The notes: a model not told the origin generated them from the sequence alone. A stretch of DNA of 64,000 nucleotides from Klebsormidium nitens (GCA_000708835.1 DF237464.1:1-64000), one strand, 5' to 3'; shown: positions 12,631-25,555, numbered from the stretch's first letter. Numbers and translations: made by a program.

Positions 12631-15458
12631 TCACGGCGCCGCCGGCTTCTCACTTCCTTCCCCTGTCTGCCCGCTTCTTTGCGCCGCCGCCTCCGCTGCC
12701 TCCTCCTTCCTCCCCCACGCGAATGGCCGCGACCCCTGCGCGCGCTCCCCGGCGTTGCCCTCCGCGGGGCGCCTCTCCCGGCCCCTGCTCGGCGGCCCCT
12801 CGCCCCCGTCACCCTTCTCCGCGGGGCCGTTCTTTTCAATCACCTCCCACGCCTCCGGCGACGAGTCCCCCGACCTGCGCCCGGGGGAGCTGGGGCGCCC
12901 GGCTGCGGGGCGGCCGCCTGGCGCGCGGTCCGCGGTGCGCTGCTCGTAGTCGTGCACGCGCTCCTGCACGCCGCCGCGCGGCCGTTCCTCGCCCTCTGCC
13001 CCCGCCTGGTCGGCGCGCCTGCCGATGAGCGGCGCCACGAGCTGGTCCTCCACGATTGCCACCGGCGCGGTGACGACCTCCTTGACGGTCTGCACCGGGT
13101 GCGCCACCAGTTCCTCCACCACGCGCACCGGCGCCGTCACCGTGTCCGCCGTCACCTCGTACACCGCCTCCGCGGCCGCCGCGGTCGCGCCCGCGATGGC
13201 GGCCACCACCCCGGGCGACTGCTCGCGCTCCAGGGAGCCGCGCGCGTCCTCGAACGACTCAGGCTCGGTCGGCTCGTCGAAGGGCGGGGGAGGCTCGCGC
13301 GGGGGCTCACGGGAAGCTTTGCCCTGCATCGAAGAAGAGAAGCACATGTCATTTGCGGCCGACTTCTGCATTCTAGCAGAACTAACTTGATTTCTTCTCA
13401 ACAACAAGATTTTGCTAATCTCTAGGACGACAATAATCTCCTGCCTCCCTCTCTATGAACTTTGGCAGAACGAAAATTTGCCGTCTGCGGTAAATTATAT
13501 GTTGCAAGAAGACAAGAACACAATGAGGGTCGTGACAGCTTTACGTTGAGATATGCACTGTTATTAATAAGTCCCTTTTCCCAGATCGTCAAACTTGAGA
13601 TCGACAAGATTTTTCGGAAAGATGACGCCTTGACTTACACCGAAATCGCTTGGGCGGGCTTCCTGGGGTCTCCTCTCCTCTTCCTTTCTGCTCTCCTCCT
13701 CCTCTTCTCTTTCTCCCTTCTTCCGTTCTTCTTGTTTTATTTCGTCACCCCCGCCCCCTTTCATCTCTTCGGCGCGCTCTCTCGCTCTCACCAGCGGACC
13801 CTCAGTCTCCTTGTCGCCCCCTTCGCGGGTTCCTTCTGCCCGGGCGCTTTTCCACTTGAGCTCGGTCACTTGTTTCGACGGGCGCTGCGGCTCGGGCCGC
13901 CGCGGTGGGCCGGAAGCTGCTGCAAGCAGGACCGGGTGCGATCACGAAAGAGCTGAGCACTTCCGGAGGATGTTGCAAGCAAGCTTGTGCAGAGCTGAAG
14001 TCTTCTGTATCGTAATTTAGAACACTTCTGATTAATCTTTTCATGACTGGAGGCCTTTGTGAGGAAGGCAGGACACCCTAAAAATTGACCCAAACCGTTG
14101 ATTTAGAGGCGTATGAGTGGGAATGCGCGCCGGCCTCGCGAGCCAAAGGCACCGTTTTGTAATGGTGTTTTGATGTGGCAAGTGTGCGGGCAGAGCCGGC
14201 AGTGGCGGGCCTCACCTGCGGCCTTCCACTTGCGCACCTTCTCCTTGGCCTGCTCGATAATTGCGTCGCGCTCGCGGAACGCCGCAGCCATTTCCTCCTC
14301 GAACCTGCACGGACACAGGCCAAGCACAACGCTGCGTCAACAAACACATCTTCTGTTTGTCCGTTTTGAGGAATCCTTTGCTACAGCCAAGAGCAATGAG
14401 AAAGAATTTTGGACACGACGCTGGCATTGTGCTTGTGAGGATGGCATGAGAACGCACGTCCGGCCGCGGCGGGTTCGCACCTCTTGCGCGCCTGGCGGAA
14501 GGCGTGCTGCTTGCGGCGCGTGGCGTCCTTGGCCATGGCGGCGGCCTTGTCGTGGCAGTCCAGCTCTTCGCCCACCGCGGTGATGCACGCCGCCTTCTCC
14601 AGCCACGCCACGTGGGCCACCGCCTCGCGGTACCGGGCCTCCGCCTGCAGTCCAAGCAACACCACCGGAGGGCCGCTTAAGCCGGGGGCAGGGGATGAAA
14701 CAGATGAGATACTTGTGACCAGGAAAACGAGCAGGAATGGAACCTTCGTGTGGTTGCTGACATCAGGGTCAAATAGCCATCATTCTAAAACCCGTAGAGT
14801 GCCATCGTAATGCTGGAGACTTCTTAGAACCTCTTTAGCCCCTAGGCAATTACTGCCAAGCAGCTGCCTCGTTGAAGACCCCGAGAAAAGCAGCCGTAGC
14901 CTGAACTGCAGTGGATAGGCGACCGCGAGAATTGATCTGCTAAGCGACCAATATCAGCACGTCCAGATTCTTTTCCGACCAACATGTCGTTAGGAAAGGC
15001 TGTCACACCGCCCCTTCTCCTGCGTGCCCTGAACCTCGATCCTGGTCCCCCCTCACCTCAAGGCTACCCAGCGCGGCCGCCTGTTCCCCCAGGATGCGCA
15101 CCTCCAGCCGCGCCATCTTCTCTGCGGCGCTGCCCGCCCGGAACACCTTGCTCTCGTACGCCTGACCCCCGCGGGCCCTGCTGGGGGGTCGCCGCCCCGT
15201 GGCCTGCAGCGGCAGCTTCCACACCAGGTCCAGCACCACCTCCGGCGACGGCATCTCGCCGCCCTCGCCCGCCGCCTCGCCGCCCTGCTCGCCCCTTGCG
15301 GCTGCGGCGGCCACCGACTCGCGGCCGGGTGGCGGCTCGCGGCCGGCCTGGCGCGCGTGCTCTTCGCCCTGCAGGCGCTCGAGCTCGCGGTGGATGTCAG
15401 CTTCCGCGCGCTTCAGCTCCGCAATGCGCGCGGAGCCGGGGGAGGGGCGGGTGGCCAT
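12631..15458 (-). CDS. Unknown coiled-coil protein with C-terminal amphipathic repeat
   Basis: I do not recognise this protein. Five exons join in phase: 15057-15458, 14481-14644, 14216-14304, 13639-13919 and 12631-13323, giving 542 residues from an ATG opening MATRPSPGS. Residues 1-130 combine a charged helix (IAELKRAEADIHRELERLQ) with a Gly/Ala/Glu-rich spacer. Residues about 135-220 are alanine-rich coiled coil (REAVAHVAWLEKAA, then EEEMAAAFRERDAIIEQAKE). A strongly charged Glu/Arg/Lys tract follows. Around the start of the last exon comes a hydrophobic amphipathic segment with an internal repeat (VTAPVRVVEELV, VTAPVAIVEDQLV), then a disordered Gly/Pro/Arg/Glu-rich tail. The fourth exon could alternatively start at 13868, which keeps the frame but drops 17 residues. 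No membrane anchor or enzyme motif is seen. That the gene is real is fairly certain from the five in-phase splices; its function is open. Confidence 0.72.
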
Positions 15459-17439
15459 GCGGGGCGCAGACGTGAGGACTATGGGGGGAAGCGAATTGGA
15501 AGACGAAGAAAAGTTTCCAACCTGCAGTAAAATCACAAGCAGAGAAAGATGAAGAGTGGCTCTTCAGAGGGAAATTCCTGTGTGGTCCAAATTGAGGCCT
15601 TCATCTACACGCGGAAGGTCCTCGAGGTGATTGAAGCCAATGTGGGCCTTCAGAACGATGGAAAAGAAGCGCCTGTTTGCAGCGCGTGGGCTCGTTTCAT
15701 ATCACAAACCCCGCTTCTTGGCCAAGCACATAGAGAGAATCGACGAGATGTACAAAAAAAAGGAAATGCGCATCTTCTTAGGAACTTGAGCTGCGAGACC
15801 CTTTGAGATTACTTCCTCCGGACTGCCCTTTGGACTGCCCCTTACATCAACGTATCAAGAATCGAAAAAGAACCCAGCGCTTACAAGGCCAACCACAGTC
15901 TTGCTAACAACGCCATAGGAAGAAGACAAGATTTGCCTCGTGTCGCATTGGTCCACAAAGGCGGCTCCAAATTTTCTGCATTCACATGCAGCGCTCTAAG
16001 CTGCCTGCTTGTTTAGAACCGCTCATTCTCCTCGTTCTCACCTTCCTGGCCTTCGTGATGGGCGGTCTTCCCCCACGACTTGTTCGCGTCCCTCGTCTTC
16101 GAAGATGAGCGGAGGTGACCCCCTACTCCGTGCTGTTTAAAAAGCTTGCTTAAAGCTTTGAGCTTTAAGACGTAAGACGTGCGGCGGGCCGAGCCACAAA
16201 GTTGCAGCATCCACACTCAGCCAGTAGCATCTGCGCTGTTCTCGTAAGCTTGCCAGGCTGTTTGACCGACTGGTCGCGGGGAGATGGGAACATGAGCTTG
16301 CGCAAATCATGCATGGTCGAGCTTTACCTGTTGTCGTTTCGTCGGCTTTGTCGCTATGCGTTACTGATGCTTGATGCCAAGACATAGGCGCGCAGGCAAA
16401 GTATACAGTTGTAAACTGTGCCCCGTTTCTGACAGGCAGCCCCCTATCGTCAGAACCGAGCGGGGTAAGCCCGCTGCCCAGCGCGTGGAACTTCGTGAGG
16501 TCCGCACAAAATCCCACCGGGCGAAATGAACAAGCGGTGTCCCGAACGGTTCCCCTGCGGGAAACATGGCTTGCCTAACCCGGCGTAACCCGTAGAATAT
16601 TATAACCATGCTTGACCCACCTCATAACCACGAGAAAGCACGTCATCACCGACTGACGAACCTTATTTTGCCGGAAAATGCGGAGCCTATCCGTAAAGTG
16701 CGGAGCGACAGGAGCTTCTTTCGACGATAAAAAGCAGTGTCATGCTTCATGCATGCATGTAACGACATGCGAAATTGTCAAACATCACCGTCCGGCTGTG
16801 ACATCTGGCACCGGACCTCCCGTATCGAAATTTGGCTAAGCCGACGGCCAGTCTAGAATCACGATCTGAATAATTTCGCAGATCTTCATTCGTAATAATA
16901 AAATCCTATGGGTTCCCTTAGAAAGGCCAATAAATGAACGGCGCCGTGGATGCTTTAAAGGCTGGGACAACGAGATTCTGCGTGACAATCAATATCGTGA
17001 CCAGGTTTCGACTTGGGCAAGATGCGGTCAGTGGGACCTGCAGCCTGTGGTCACATTGACACGCGACGTTGGCATGAAAGGCAGACGTCAAGCGTGCATC
17101 ATCTTGCTTCCGACACTTCGACGTTCGTGATATTAGCATTCCTCTCTTCTCTCACAAAAGCTCAATGCGCTAATGTTTGTGATGACAACTCCCAGTTACA
17201 TAATTGAATAATAACCAACGGAAGTGCTTTGGCCGCCTGACAGATCCTGCTATAAACGACCAGAATTTGTGGACGATGTTTGAACGTATACGACCGATGT
17301 GATCTGATTGACTTTCTATTGCACGGCAATGTAGTCGACTTCTCAAGTAGCTAAAATCAACTTGTCCACTTTTTCTTGCTAAACTTCCTAGTCCCTTTCC
17401 TCTTATTCGTTGGGGGCAACCCGGTGCGTGCCAATTTGT
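15459..17439. other. Intergenic region containing one small coding-like frame
   Basis: Apart from the short plus-strand frame annotated at 15640-15789, this 2-kb stretch between two minus-strand genes shows only short scattered open frames. It should hold the promoter of the coiled-coil gene at its left end and the 3' flank of the kinase gene at its right end. Confidence 0.45.
15640..15789 (+). CDS. Possible small basic protein, 49 codons
   Basis: An open frame starting MWAFRTMEKKRLF and ending EMRIFLGT has regular, strongly basic composition. A second ATG at 15658, in good Kozak context (ACGATGG), would give 43 residues. The frame lies divergently about 180 bases from the start of the minus-strand coiled-coil gene. 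A longer overlapping frame (15549-15806, opening MKSGSSEGN) also reads as coding-like in its first half, so a short intron or a frameshift joining the two is possible. I do not recognise the product. It could be a small mitochondrial or ribosome-associated protein, but that is only a guess from size and charge. Confidence 0.25.
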   Translation: MWAFRTMEKKRLFAARGLVSYHKPRFLAKHIERIDEMYKKKEMRIFLGT

Positions 17440-20400
17440 CTAGAAAGCGCCAAAGACGTTGCTCGTGCTCTGTGGGCTGGACGGCCCTGCTCGCGAGATG
17501 GGGTCGGGGTGCACGCGCGCGCCCCCGGCCGCGCCCGCCAGAACGAGCCCGCCCGACGGACTCGCGTGCCACCTGCAGAAGCACCGCCAAGCAAAGGCCA
17601 CCGTTGTCAACGAAGTCCGTTTCAAACAGTCTTCTTCGCACGAACCTGGAGGTTTTGGGATAAAAGATACTCCAAAAATAACTAGAGACTGTGCAAAGAT
17701 GGATCCGATCCATCGAAACGATTGCAATGTCTTTTGACCCATGGATCCTAAGCGGCTCACCACCTAGAAACAAACCGGCGGCGTTGTCAGTATTCCAGCG
17801 GATTCATTTGACAAGGAGAAGAGCAGCTTGTCTACTCCTGCGCGCACAGAAATCTTTTCCGTTCGTCGCGCACCTGTACACTTCCAATGGGTCGATGTAC
17901 TTGGCGGGCTTGCGGTGGTGGTACACGGGCGGCACCAGCGGCGGCTGGAGGCCGCGCTTGGCGACCGCGTCCCAGGCAACCCCCGCGAACCAGGGGTGCG
18001 CCTTCACGTCGCCCCACCCGCGGGGGCCGCTCCCCAGGCGGCGGCCGGGGTCCACCTCGAGCAGGCCCTGAATGAGGTCCCGCGCCATCTTGGTGAAGGG
18101 CGGGTCGGCCGCGGACTTGGGCGGCGGGAAGCGGAAGTCGCCCTCCACGATGCGCTTGTACAGCTCCTTCTGGCTGTCGCCGAAGAACGGCGGGACGCTG
18201 TGCAGACAAGGACGGCAGCAAAGCTTTACTTACGCAACAGGAATCTCAAAATTGGGGCTTTCAGTATAAGGCACGATTTGCCTTGCATCCAAGTTCTGCC
18301 CGACGGCAAGATACTGCCGACTCTCAACATCAGTGTTTGCTGCTCGCGTCTATCTCTCAACTCTTCACAAAACGCTCTGGTGAAACAAGGCGACGGAAGG
18401 AGCGCAGATGGGCGTGCGAGTAGGCGGCTGACCCTGCGATGAGCTCGAAGAGGAGCACCCCGAAGGCCCAGAAGTCGACGGCCCTACCGTGGCCCTTGCC
18501 GTTGACGATCTCGGGGGCCAGATAGTCGGGCGTGCCCACGAACGTGTGCCGCCTGCCGCACAACAGAACACCGCCTTTGAGCAGATTTAAGAGGTCAGCG
18601 CTCCAGCGAAGCAGTAGAAGCTCCGTCAAAGGGAGCTTGCACATCATTCTTACTTCAAGAGTTGGATCAAGAGAAACGATGGGACCAGTGAAATACGATC
18701 GGACCCGCTTCCCTAGTTCCTGGGCCAACTCACCTCTCCCCTGGAAGAGAGCGCCGTGAAAAGCCGAGGTCGGTGAGCTTCACATGGCCCGATGCGTCTA
18801 GCATGACGTTCTCGATCTTGAGGTCCCTGCGAATGCAACAACGACACCCGACGTGAGAAATATAAAGCTGAAGCTGGCTATCTGAGGAGAAAGCTCTTTT
18901 TCAGGTGGTGTCGCGTCGAAGTTATCGAACACGGAGCTTCTTACTGCGCCTTTCTGGCTACGAAAAGTGGTGATCAGGGGGACTCCAAGACCCAATAATC
19001 AGTTTAGGCGGTCAGCAATAAGTAAAAGGACTTCGAAAAACCCACGTACAAAAAATCCACCCGTTTCCACCCGTTTCAATTCCTCTAAAATGGTACTCTT
19101 CTTCCTGTGGCGTACGTAGTGCCCATCGATTCGTAAACGCGAAGTGGACAGCGCTCCTGGCGTGCGGTTCGTATCACCTGTAGAGGAAGTTCTTGCTGTG
19201 CATGTACTCGAGCGCCACTGCAATCTCTGCGCCGTAGAAGCGGGTCTCATCCTCCGTCAGCCTGCGGCGCCGCTCCAGCTGGTCGAACAAGTCGCCCCCC
19301 GCCACAAACTCCATCACGAAGTAGAGCCGCATCTGGTCCTGGAACGTCTTGTAGCTGCGCCAGGAGCGAACGGGTGCGAGTCTCAGAAGCTGGACGTCGG
19401 TGAAGCAGCAGAATTGACCGGCAAACAAACTTTTCAAAGCAGCTCATCCCACTTCCAGGAGCGAGTCTATCTTGGTAAGGTGCGTCTCGAATGAAAAATT
19501 CGAGGGCCCGCCGACATGCACAACGGCTTTGCCTACTGCTGGAGGGCCTGCGCTGCTTGAGGTGCACGGCCGGCGGCTCACGTCTTGACGATGAAGGGGT
19601 GGCCGCTGAGGGCGAGGAGCGCCTCCTTCTCTGCAAGCGCCTGCTCCGTCTCGTTGCGCGCGAGCAGATCCTTTTTGTCCATGCTCTTGAGCGCATACAG
19701 CTTGTTGGGCCGCCTCCTCCGCGTGCACAAGTGGACCACGCCAAACGCACCCTGGCCTGCGGAGAGGAGCCCGCAAGGGACACGGTCAACAGAGAGCGAA
19801 TGCAGGCACAGGGCCGTCAAGAGCTTCAAACATACGTCAAAGGAGTGGGTAAAGTCTGAGGCAGCATTGAGCCACGTCCTTGTTTGCGGTGCTGTGTTTC
19901 TTGGAGCTATGCTGGTGGCTGGGTCGCCTCACCCACGACCTTGTGCAGCCGGAAGTCCTGGATGGACGCCCCCTCCTTTCTTCCCCCCGTCAGCACGCGC
20001 AGCATGCTCGTCGCTTTCTTCACCAAGGCCCTCACCACCCGCAGCGGCCGTCGAGCGGCAGCGCGCGAGTAGTACCCCGCCAGCGACGTCCTCCGTCCTG
20101 CTTCCAGGGGTGCAGCACGCTGCCGATGCCGTGGAGTCTTGCTGGCGGTCTCTCCCGAGGTGGATGCCACTGACTCGGTTCCCGGGTCCTCATGCAAGGG
20201 CCCACTCGACGAGCTCGACGTGGTAACGCTGGGGGGAAGGGGCGTCAGCTCGTCCAACCGCATCTTCAAGGTGTCATTCTTGGCTGACGGCTGCCGCAGG
20301 GTGTTGACGGTGATCGGCAGGGGTGATACACGGGCCATGTCACGGGACCGCCTGGCAGGCCTACTAGCTGCATTTGCTCCTATGGAAAGGCTGCTCGCCT

Positions 20401-20911
20401 CTGATGCCGCTGTTGGCAGGGGAGCTGGATGGGGCGTGCTCTCTGCACTCACTGTGCCCGGGAGAGAGCTGGCTCGTTCGATGCCTGGGCCTGCACTGTC
20501 ATGGCCGGATTCAGGGCCCTTGCCTGCAGAGGTGCACTCATGGATCTCATGTGCGCAGTCGGGTCTACTCCGACTCTCGCCAGCCGCGTCCCCAACCTGA
20601 GTAGCACCCGTTGCTTTGCTGCCGCCCATTGCTGTCGTGTTCAACAGTCCCTGTTCTAAGCAGACAGGATCACTTGCACCCGTTGACTCCGCATCGCTTG
20701 CCTCAGCATGGCCGTGTGTGTTGGTACCCATCACAGTCGGATCTAGATCTCCAGGAGAACTGGCAGCACACGAGGCTGCACTGCTGCCAGGTGCCATGCT
20801 AGGGCTTTGCACGTCTTCACAGGTGGTGCGGCTGGCCTCGCTGGGCGCAGCACTGCTGGTGGCCTCCATGTGGTGGCCTGCCTTAGGTACAGGCGCTGCC
20901 AGCCAGGACAC
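17440..20911 (-). CDS. AGC-family serine/threonine protein kinase with long disordered N-terminus
   Basis: Exons 19933-20911, 19582-19756, 19178-19354, 18734-18826, 18433-18552, 17874-18197 and 17440-17572 join in phase to 666 residues. Residues 1-320 are Ser/Thr/Ala/Pro-rich and look disordered. The catalytic domain starts near residue 319 (FRLHKVV). It has the Gly-rich loop [17 protein letters not shown] as VAIK equivalent, catalytic loop YRDLKIEN, the metal motif DLG instead of DFG, the activation segment [15 protein letters not shown] with the PKA-type phosphothreonine, and [15 protein letters not shown]. The AGC tail is present ([12 protein letters not shown], then PP..PP) and the chain ends NVFGAF, an FxxF hydrophobic motif at the extreme C-terminus as in PKA catalytic subunits. 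No cyclic-nucleotide domain is visible. It resembles PKA or PKG catalytic domains most; the exact subfamily is not settled. Confidence 0.9.
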
Positions 20912-22855
20912 AGCACGGGCTCAGGGCAGCACTTTACGGAGGTGGCACGCACAGCTACGTCAATCTACTCGGTTTGGTCCCACATGAGCATCTACACTAA
21001 CTTGATTCTGACCAATCGAGGATAAGTGAAGAATGGTTTAGCAGATGGCATGAGACCAGTGTTGACTTACACGTTTCATCTGGTCGACTCTTTCATGTGG
21101 CACTGCACATAACTACAAACGAAGCATGGAAAGGTTGAGCACACAATGCTGCTGAGTGAAACGGTCAGAATCCATCAGGGCGCCGCCACATTGGTCTTTC
21201 CATCATCGGACATGCTCGCATCGTCCGCTTGGCCATGGGAGCCTTTAAGTACTACATTGAAGGATGGTCGACTGGCACGTCGGCGGACCACTGCCAGCAT
21301 CTGACCCTATCATTTCTCATCGTTGGCGAAGTGGTCTGCTGGAGCACCACACCAGATTCAGGAGGAATATCTGTGACTCATATTGGTAATTCTGGAATAT
21401 AGAGGCGGCTCTACAGTTGAGTAATCGACGAGTGCTTGGATCAGCAGCAGCCGGCTACACACTACAACACGACTTAGAAGCGAGGCTGCCAGTGATGAAC
21501 TCATCAATATGCTCCTGCTTTATGTAATGCATCCGGTTTCAGCAGCCTTATTCACGTACTATTGGGACATCTTTGCTTTCACTACCGTACGAAGAAATCG
21601 GCCTATGAGTCCTCCTGCGATTTGCGACAGTACCGTGACGTATCCATCCATCCATTCCTTGATATCAGCAAAAGAAAGATCCGACAGATTCTGCATGTGC
21701 GTGGAATATTAGAAGCGAGTGAATAATTACTTACTTGAAAGGGTGACTAGTGTAGATAGAGTGATACCACAATATCGACAGAGATACAGATTATATCAAC
21801 ACACCCCCAACACACGCGATGTGAAAGCTTTTTAAACCGCTTGACATACCAGAGTACAGCGGAACAGAAGGTCGCGCGCGCACAGCATTTCATCGAGCAA
21901 ATCGTACGTCTCCACGATCATGCGTGTCTTTGCACTCTGCGATGGCAGACGCACTGGGAGTCCGTCCGGTCACCATGTTTGCCGCCCATGGTCCTGAAGT
22001 CTCTTGAACGATGTTTGCCGTTTGTCAAGGCCGTCACCTGTGGTGGCAGTGTGTTCAGCCCCGGCCCTTTCTAGCCGTCCGCAAGATTTGAGGGGGCTTT
22101 TCTGGCCAATGATGGGGCACTTTTAGATTTTAGTATCTACGTGGCCAATGTCGCGTCGCTTTTTACCTCGTGTGTGCAGCAGCCAATTCGGGCACGACGT
22201 GTATACACAGGTCTGTACAACATTGGTACCTTCACAGCGCACCTACCGTATTTACGCAGGGCTGCCAGACTGCCAGGTGCAGATTGGACCATGCGACAGT
22301 ACCCAGGTAGGTACACAGAGCAGTACAGTGTACACCGTGCCTTCATACAGGCCCGGTTGGAGAACTACCTAGGTAACAGGCGCGCAAAGCAACTTCGGTC
22401 CACGGTCAGCCCTACTACCTACGTACGCCGCACGCGTGCCCCTCACTCGTGAGGCGCTCCGTATGGGCGCTCAACCTTTGCTTCATGCAGCTTCGAAGTG
22501 ACGCATGTGGAGGTCACATTCGCTGCATGTTGCTAACGCAGCTGGGCGCACCTCGTCGATCTCATGCAGCCACTGCCATCTTGCTTTAGTTGAAGGAGGT
22601 GCTCGTAGAGTTGCGAGTTGGACTGTTTTCCTTCGGTGCACAGCGGGTGGTAATGCCGCAGGGAGGCGCTATCCAGGCTGGTTGAAAGCTGTAGCTTCTG
22701 TGTGGACATAGATCCGGATATGCTTTGCCTGCTACCTGCTTGACTTGTCAGAGTGTGGCACTTCTTTTGGTCGGGAATTGCACATCTGAATTGGTGAAGA
22801 AGTCTTCAGCTGCTGAGAGCGTCAGATCTGCCTTTCGACGCTTTTCGCACCAAGT
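20912..22855. other. Divergent intergenic region between kinase and carotenoid hydroxylase
   Basis: About 1.9 kb separates the kinase start (minus) and the hydroxylase start (plus), so both promoters should lie here. Only short open frames are seen and none has convincing coding character. I recognise no RNA gene or mobile element. Confidence 0.5.
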
Positions 22856-25555
22856 ATGGCTGGCGCTACATGTCGGTCTGGGGCAGCTGGTGCTGGTTTG
22901 CTGGGCCCTCAGGTTGTGTTGTCTGCAAGCAAATGCCAGCCTTCTCAGATAGATCTGAGGCACACCAAGCTGCAGCCAGCGATCTCTGCTCGAGGTGGCC
23001 ACTCCAGACAAAAGCTTGGCACAGGAAAAGGCTTTGTTGAGGGAATTGGGATTAGCCAGCTAAAGCAGCTTAAAAATGTAGACCGCAACAAACGGAAGAA
23101 GGTCCTTCGCACTGCTGCGGTGCTTGTGAATGAGGACCCGATGTTCAGCGGAAGGGGCCGGGACGCAGATTTTGCTGAGTCCTCTGGTCGGGATGCAACA
23201 GATGCAAACGCCGGCTCCCCTCTTGATGAGCTGCTTCAGACTGGGCGGGCGCTAAAGTTTGCGGCGTCCATTGATGAAGAGAGCGCTCGGCAACGAGCTC
23301 TGGACAGGCGGCTTCGCAGGAAGTCGGAGAGGGCTTCGTACCAGGTGGCAGCAATCGCGTCGACGCTGGGATTCACAGCTTTGGCGGGAGCTGCAGTGTA
23401 CCACCGGTTCCTTTGGCAGATACCGGTAAGCCACATTCAAAGACATGAAGGTCGAGTGTGGTCAATCTGTTCAGGGCGCGCAGCGCCTCCCAGTTTGCTT
23501 GGCATCTGCGAGCATCCTGATGGTGCAGGCTAAGTTCTAACCAAGGTCCTACATTTCAATGTTATCAGCTGCGCGTGCAAACAAACTTGTTCCTCAAGGT
23601 CTGCATGCACCGAGTCCAGGACTTTTGTGCAACTCACGGAAAGCTGGCCCAGTCAGGTTTGGGTTGTGCTGCTTTCTTCTGCCAAGGTGGATATAATCTG
23701 GCCAGATTTAATGGAGCAGAGGTTGCACACATTGGGGATCTTTTATCTGCAGCTCGCTGTTTAGCGACGGAAAAGCTGTTGGCTTTTGTACAGTGCATAA
23801 CTTCTCTGGCCCTTTGTCAAAAGTTCGCGGCTGTCGGGTTTAGAAGTATGTTGCGAAGCAGGAACAGCGGCTACGATTGAGAAATGCAGCCATTGAGAGT
23901 ACTTCGGACACCGGCTCAGAGCAGTTTCTGAGAGGTTGCTTGTTGACAAGCTCTTTGATGTCCTGCCATGGCAGGAGGGAGGCTCACCACCGTATTTGGA
24001 GATGGCTGGCACCTTCGCTCTTGCCATTGGAGCACTGGTAAGGTCCACTTGTCCTGCTTGGATCCATCATGCCTGCCTCATTTTGACTGTGTGATTGAGT
24101 TCTGGATGACCATTCTGAAGCACTGACATGACGAGCTTCTTTATGGCCACGATTTTATGACGGCCAAGGTTCAAGTTGTGAGATTGAGGTTTGGGGATTG
24201 TGCTGCAGGTTGGGATGGAGTACTGGGCCCGATGGGCGCACAAAGCTTTGTGGCATGCCTCTCTGTGGAACCTGCATGAGGTGAGAGCTGCGGCCACATG
24301 ACAGTCGGGTGTCTTTTGTAAGCTGATTCAGTTTGCATTGCCTCAAGGACCTCTGCCAGTCTCAATGGGATCTCCCTCGTTCGTGAGGTTTGTAATGCAT
24401 CTTACTGTGGGTCTGTCAAGAAGGCGCCAGCCTTTCTTTCGAGGCGCTTGTGTGAGCTGTTGGGTACCCATGTCTTGGTGATTTCATGAAGGGATTGGCC
24501 GTGAGCGGCATTGACCCCGGTATTTCCTTTGCAGTCTCATCATCGGCCACGGGAAGGTCCTTTCGAGGCCAACGACATTTTTGCAATCATTAACGCTGTA
24601 CCTGCAATTGCGCTTCTAGCATACGGTTTCTTCAACCACGGATTTATCCCCGGACTGTGCTTTGGAGCGGTAAGCCCCCACTGTTTCTTTGCTGGCTTCA
24701 ATGCGAAAGGCGTAACCTTGAATTTGTATGGGAGTAGCAGGCACGCAAATGCCAATGATCAGCTCCGTGCGCCATACTTCTTGTCGATCCTCAGCAAACC
24801 ACTCAAGTTGAATGCTGTGTTTCTGATAGAACGAGCTGTCTGAGGGGCTTCCAACTGTTGGTATTGTTGCTAAGGAGCATCCGGCGTTCCTTCTATAATT
24901 GAAAGCTTTCTGGATGCAGGGCCTGGGCATCACCATGTTTGGCATGGCTTACATGTTTGTGCATGACGGCCTGGTCCACCGCCGTTTCCCCGTGGGGCCA
25001 ATTGGCGATTTACCCTACCTTCAGAAAGTAGCAGCGGCGCATCAGGTATGCACACTGTCCTGATCCAGCGCTTTGCTCGAATCTGGACAGGTGTCCTCTG
25101 ATTGAGTAGGTGACCAGGTCAAAAGGCTTGGGGTGTCCTGCTATTCGCCTGCAAGTGGCCTTCATTGGCTCAACGTTTGCTCCATTGCATCCAGATTGGA
25201 TTCTGATTGTGTTGCGTCATGCTTATGCCCCTGGCTACTCTGTGCAGATGCATCATGCGGACAAATTCGAAGGCGTTCCTTATGGCCTCTTCTTAGGCCC
25301 TGAGGTAAGCTCGTTCGCATCCATTTCAATCTGAATTCACCGCACAAAGCGACACCTGTTCAAGCTGAAAGCATTGGGTTTGCCCTTAGAATGAGAAAGA
25401 TGCTGGTTGACTTTGTTAGGAGTAGGTTTCAAGACTCTCGGAAGTGATGTGATCATGTCCTTGCGCAGGAGTTGGAGCGTGTTGGTGGCCTGGAAGACAT
25501 GGAGGCCCTTATCCAGAAGCAACGGTTGAGCAGAGAAACCCTTGCCACCAAGTAG
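22856..25555 (+). CDS. BCH: Beta-carotene 3-hydroxylase, non-heme di-iron, plastid-targeted
   Basis: This enzyme hydroxylates the beta-rings of beta-carotene to make beta-cryptoxanthin and zeaxanthin in plastid membranes. Exons 22856-23425, 23975-24037, 24209-24280, 24535-24669, 24920-25045, 25248-25304 and 25469-25555 give 369 residues, all phase 0. All four iron-binding histidine motifs are intact: HKALWH (222-227), HESHH (234-238), HDGLVH (295-300) and HQMHH (321-325). Four hydrophobic segments surround them, and NAVPAIALLAYGFF and VPYGLFLGPEELE are family hallmarks. The first 120 or so residues, rich in Ser, Ala, Lys and Arg, act as a plausible chloroplast transit peptide; the conserved part begins near RRKSERASYQVAA. 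The chosen ATG is the first in the frame. This is the plant-type hydroxylase (CrtR-b), not a cytochrome P450. Confidence 0.95.

Noticed and set aside
12679-13425. Long plus-strand open frames opposite the unknown coiled-coil gene
   Set aside because: They are GC-rich antisense shadows; the minus strand has five in-phase exons, while the plus-strand frames are Arg/Pro-rich and lack splice support.
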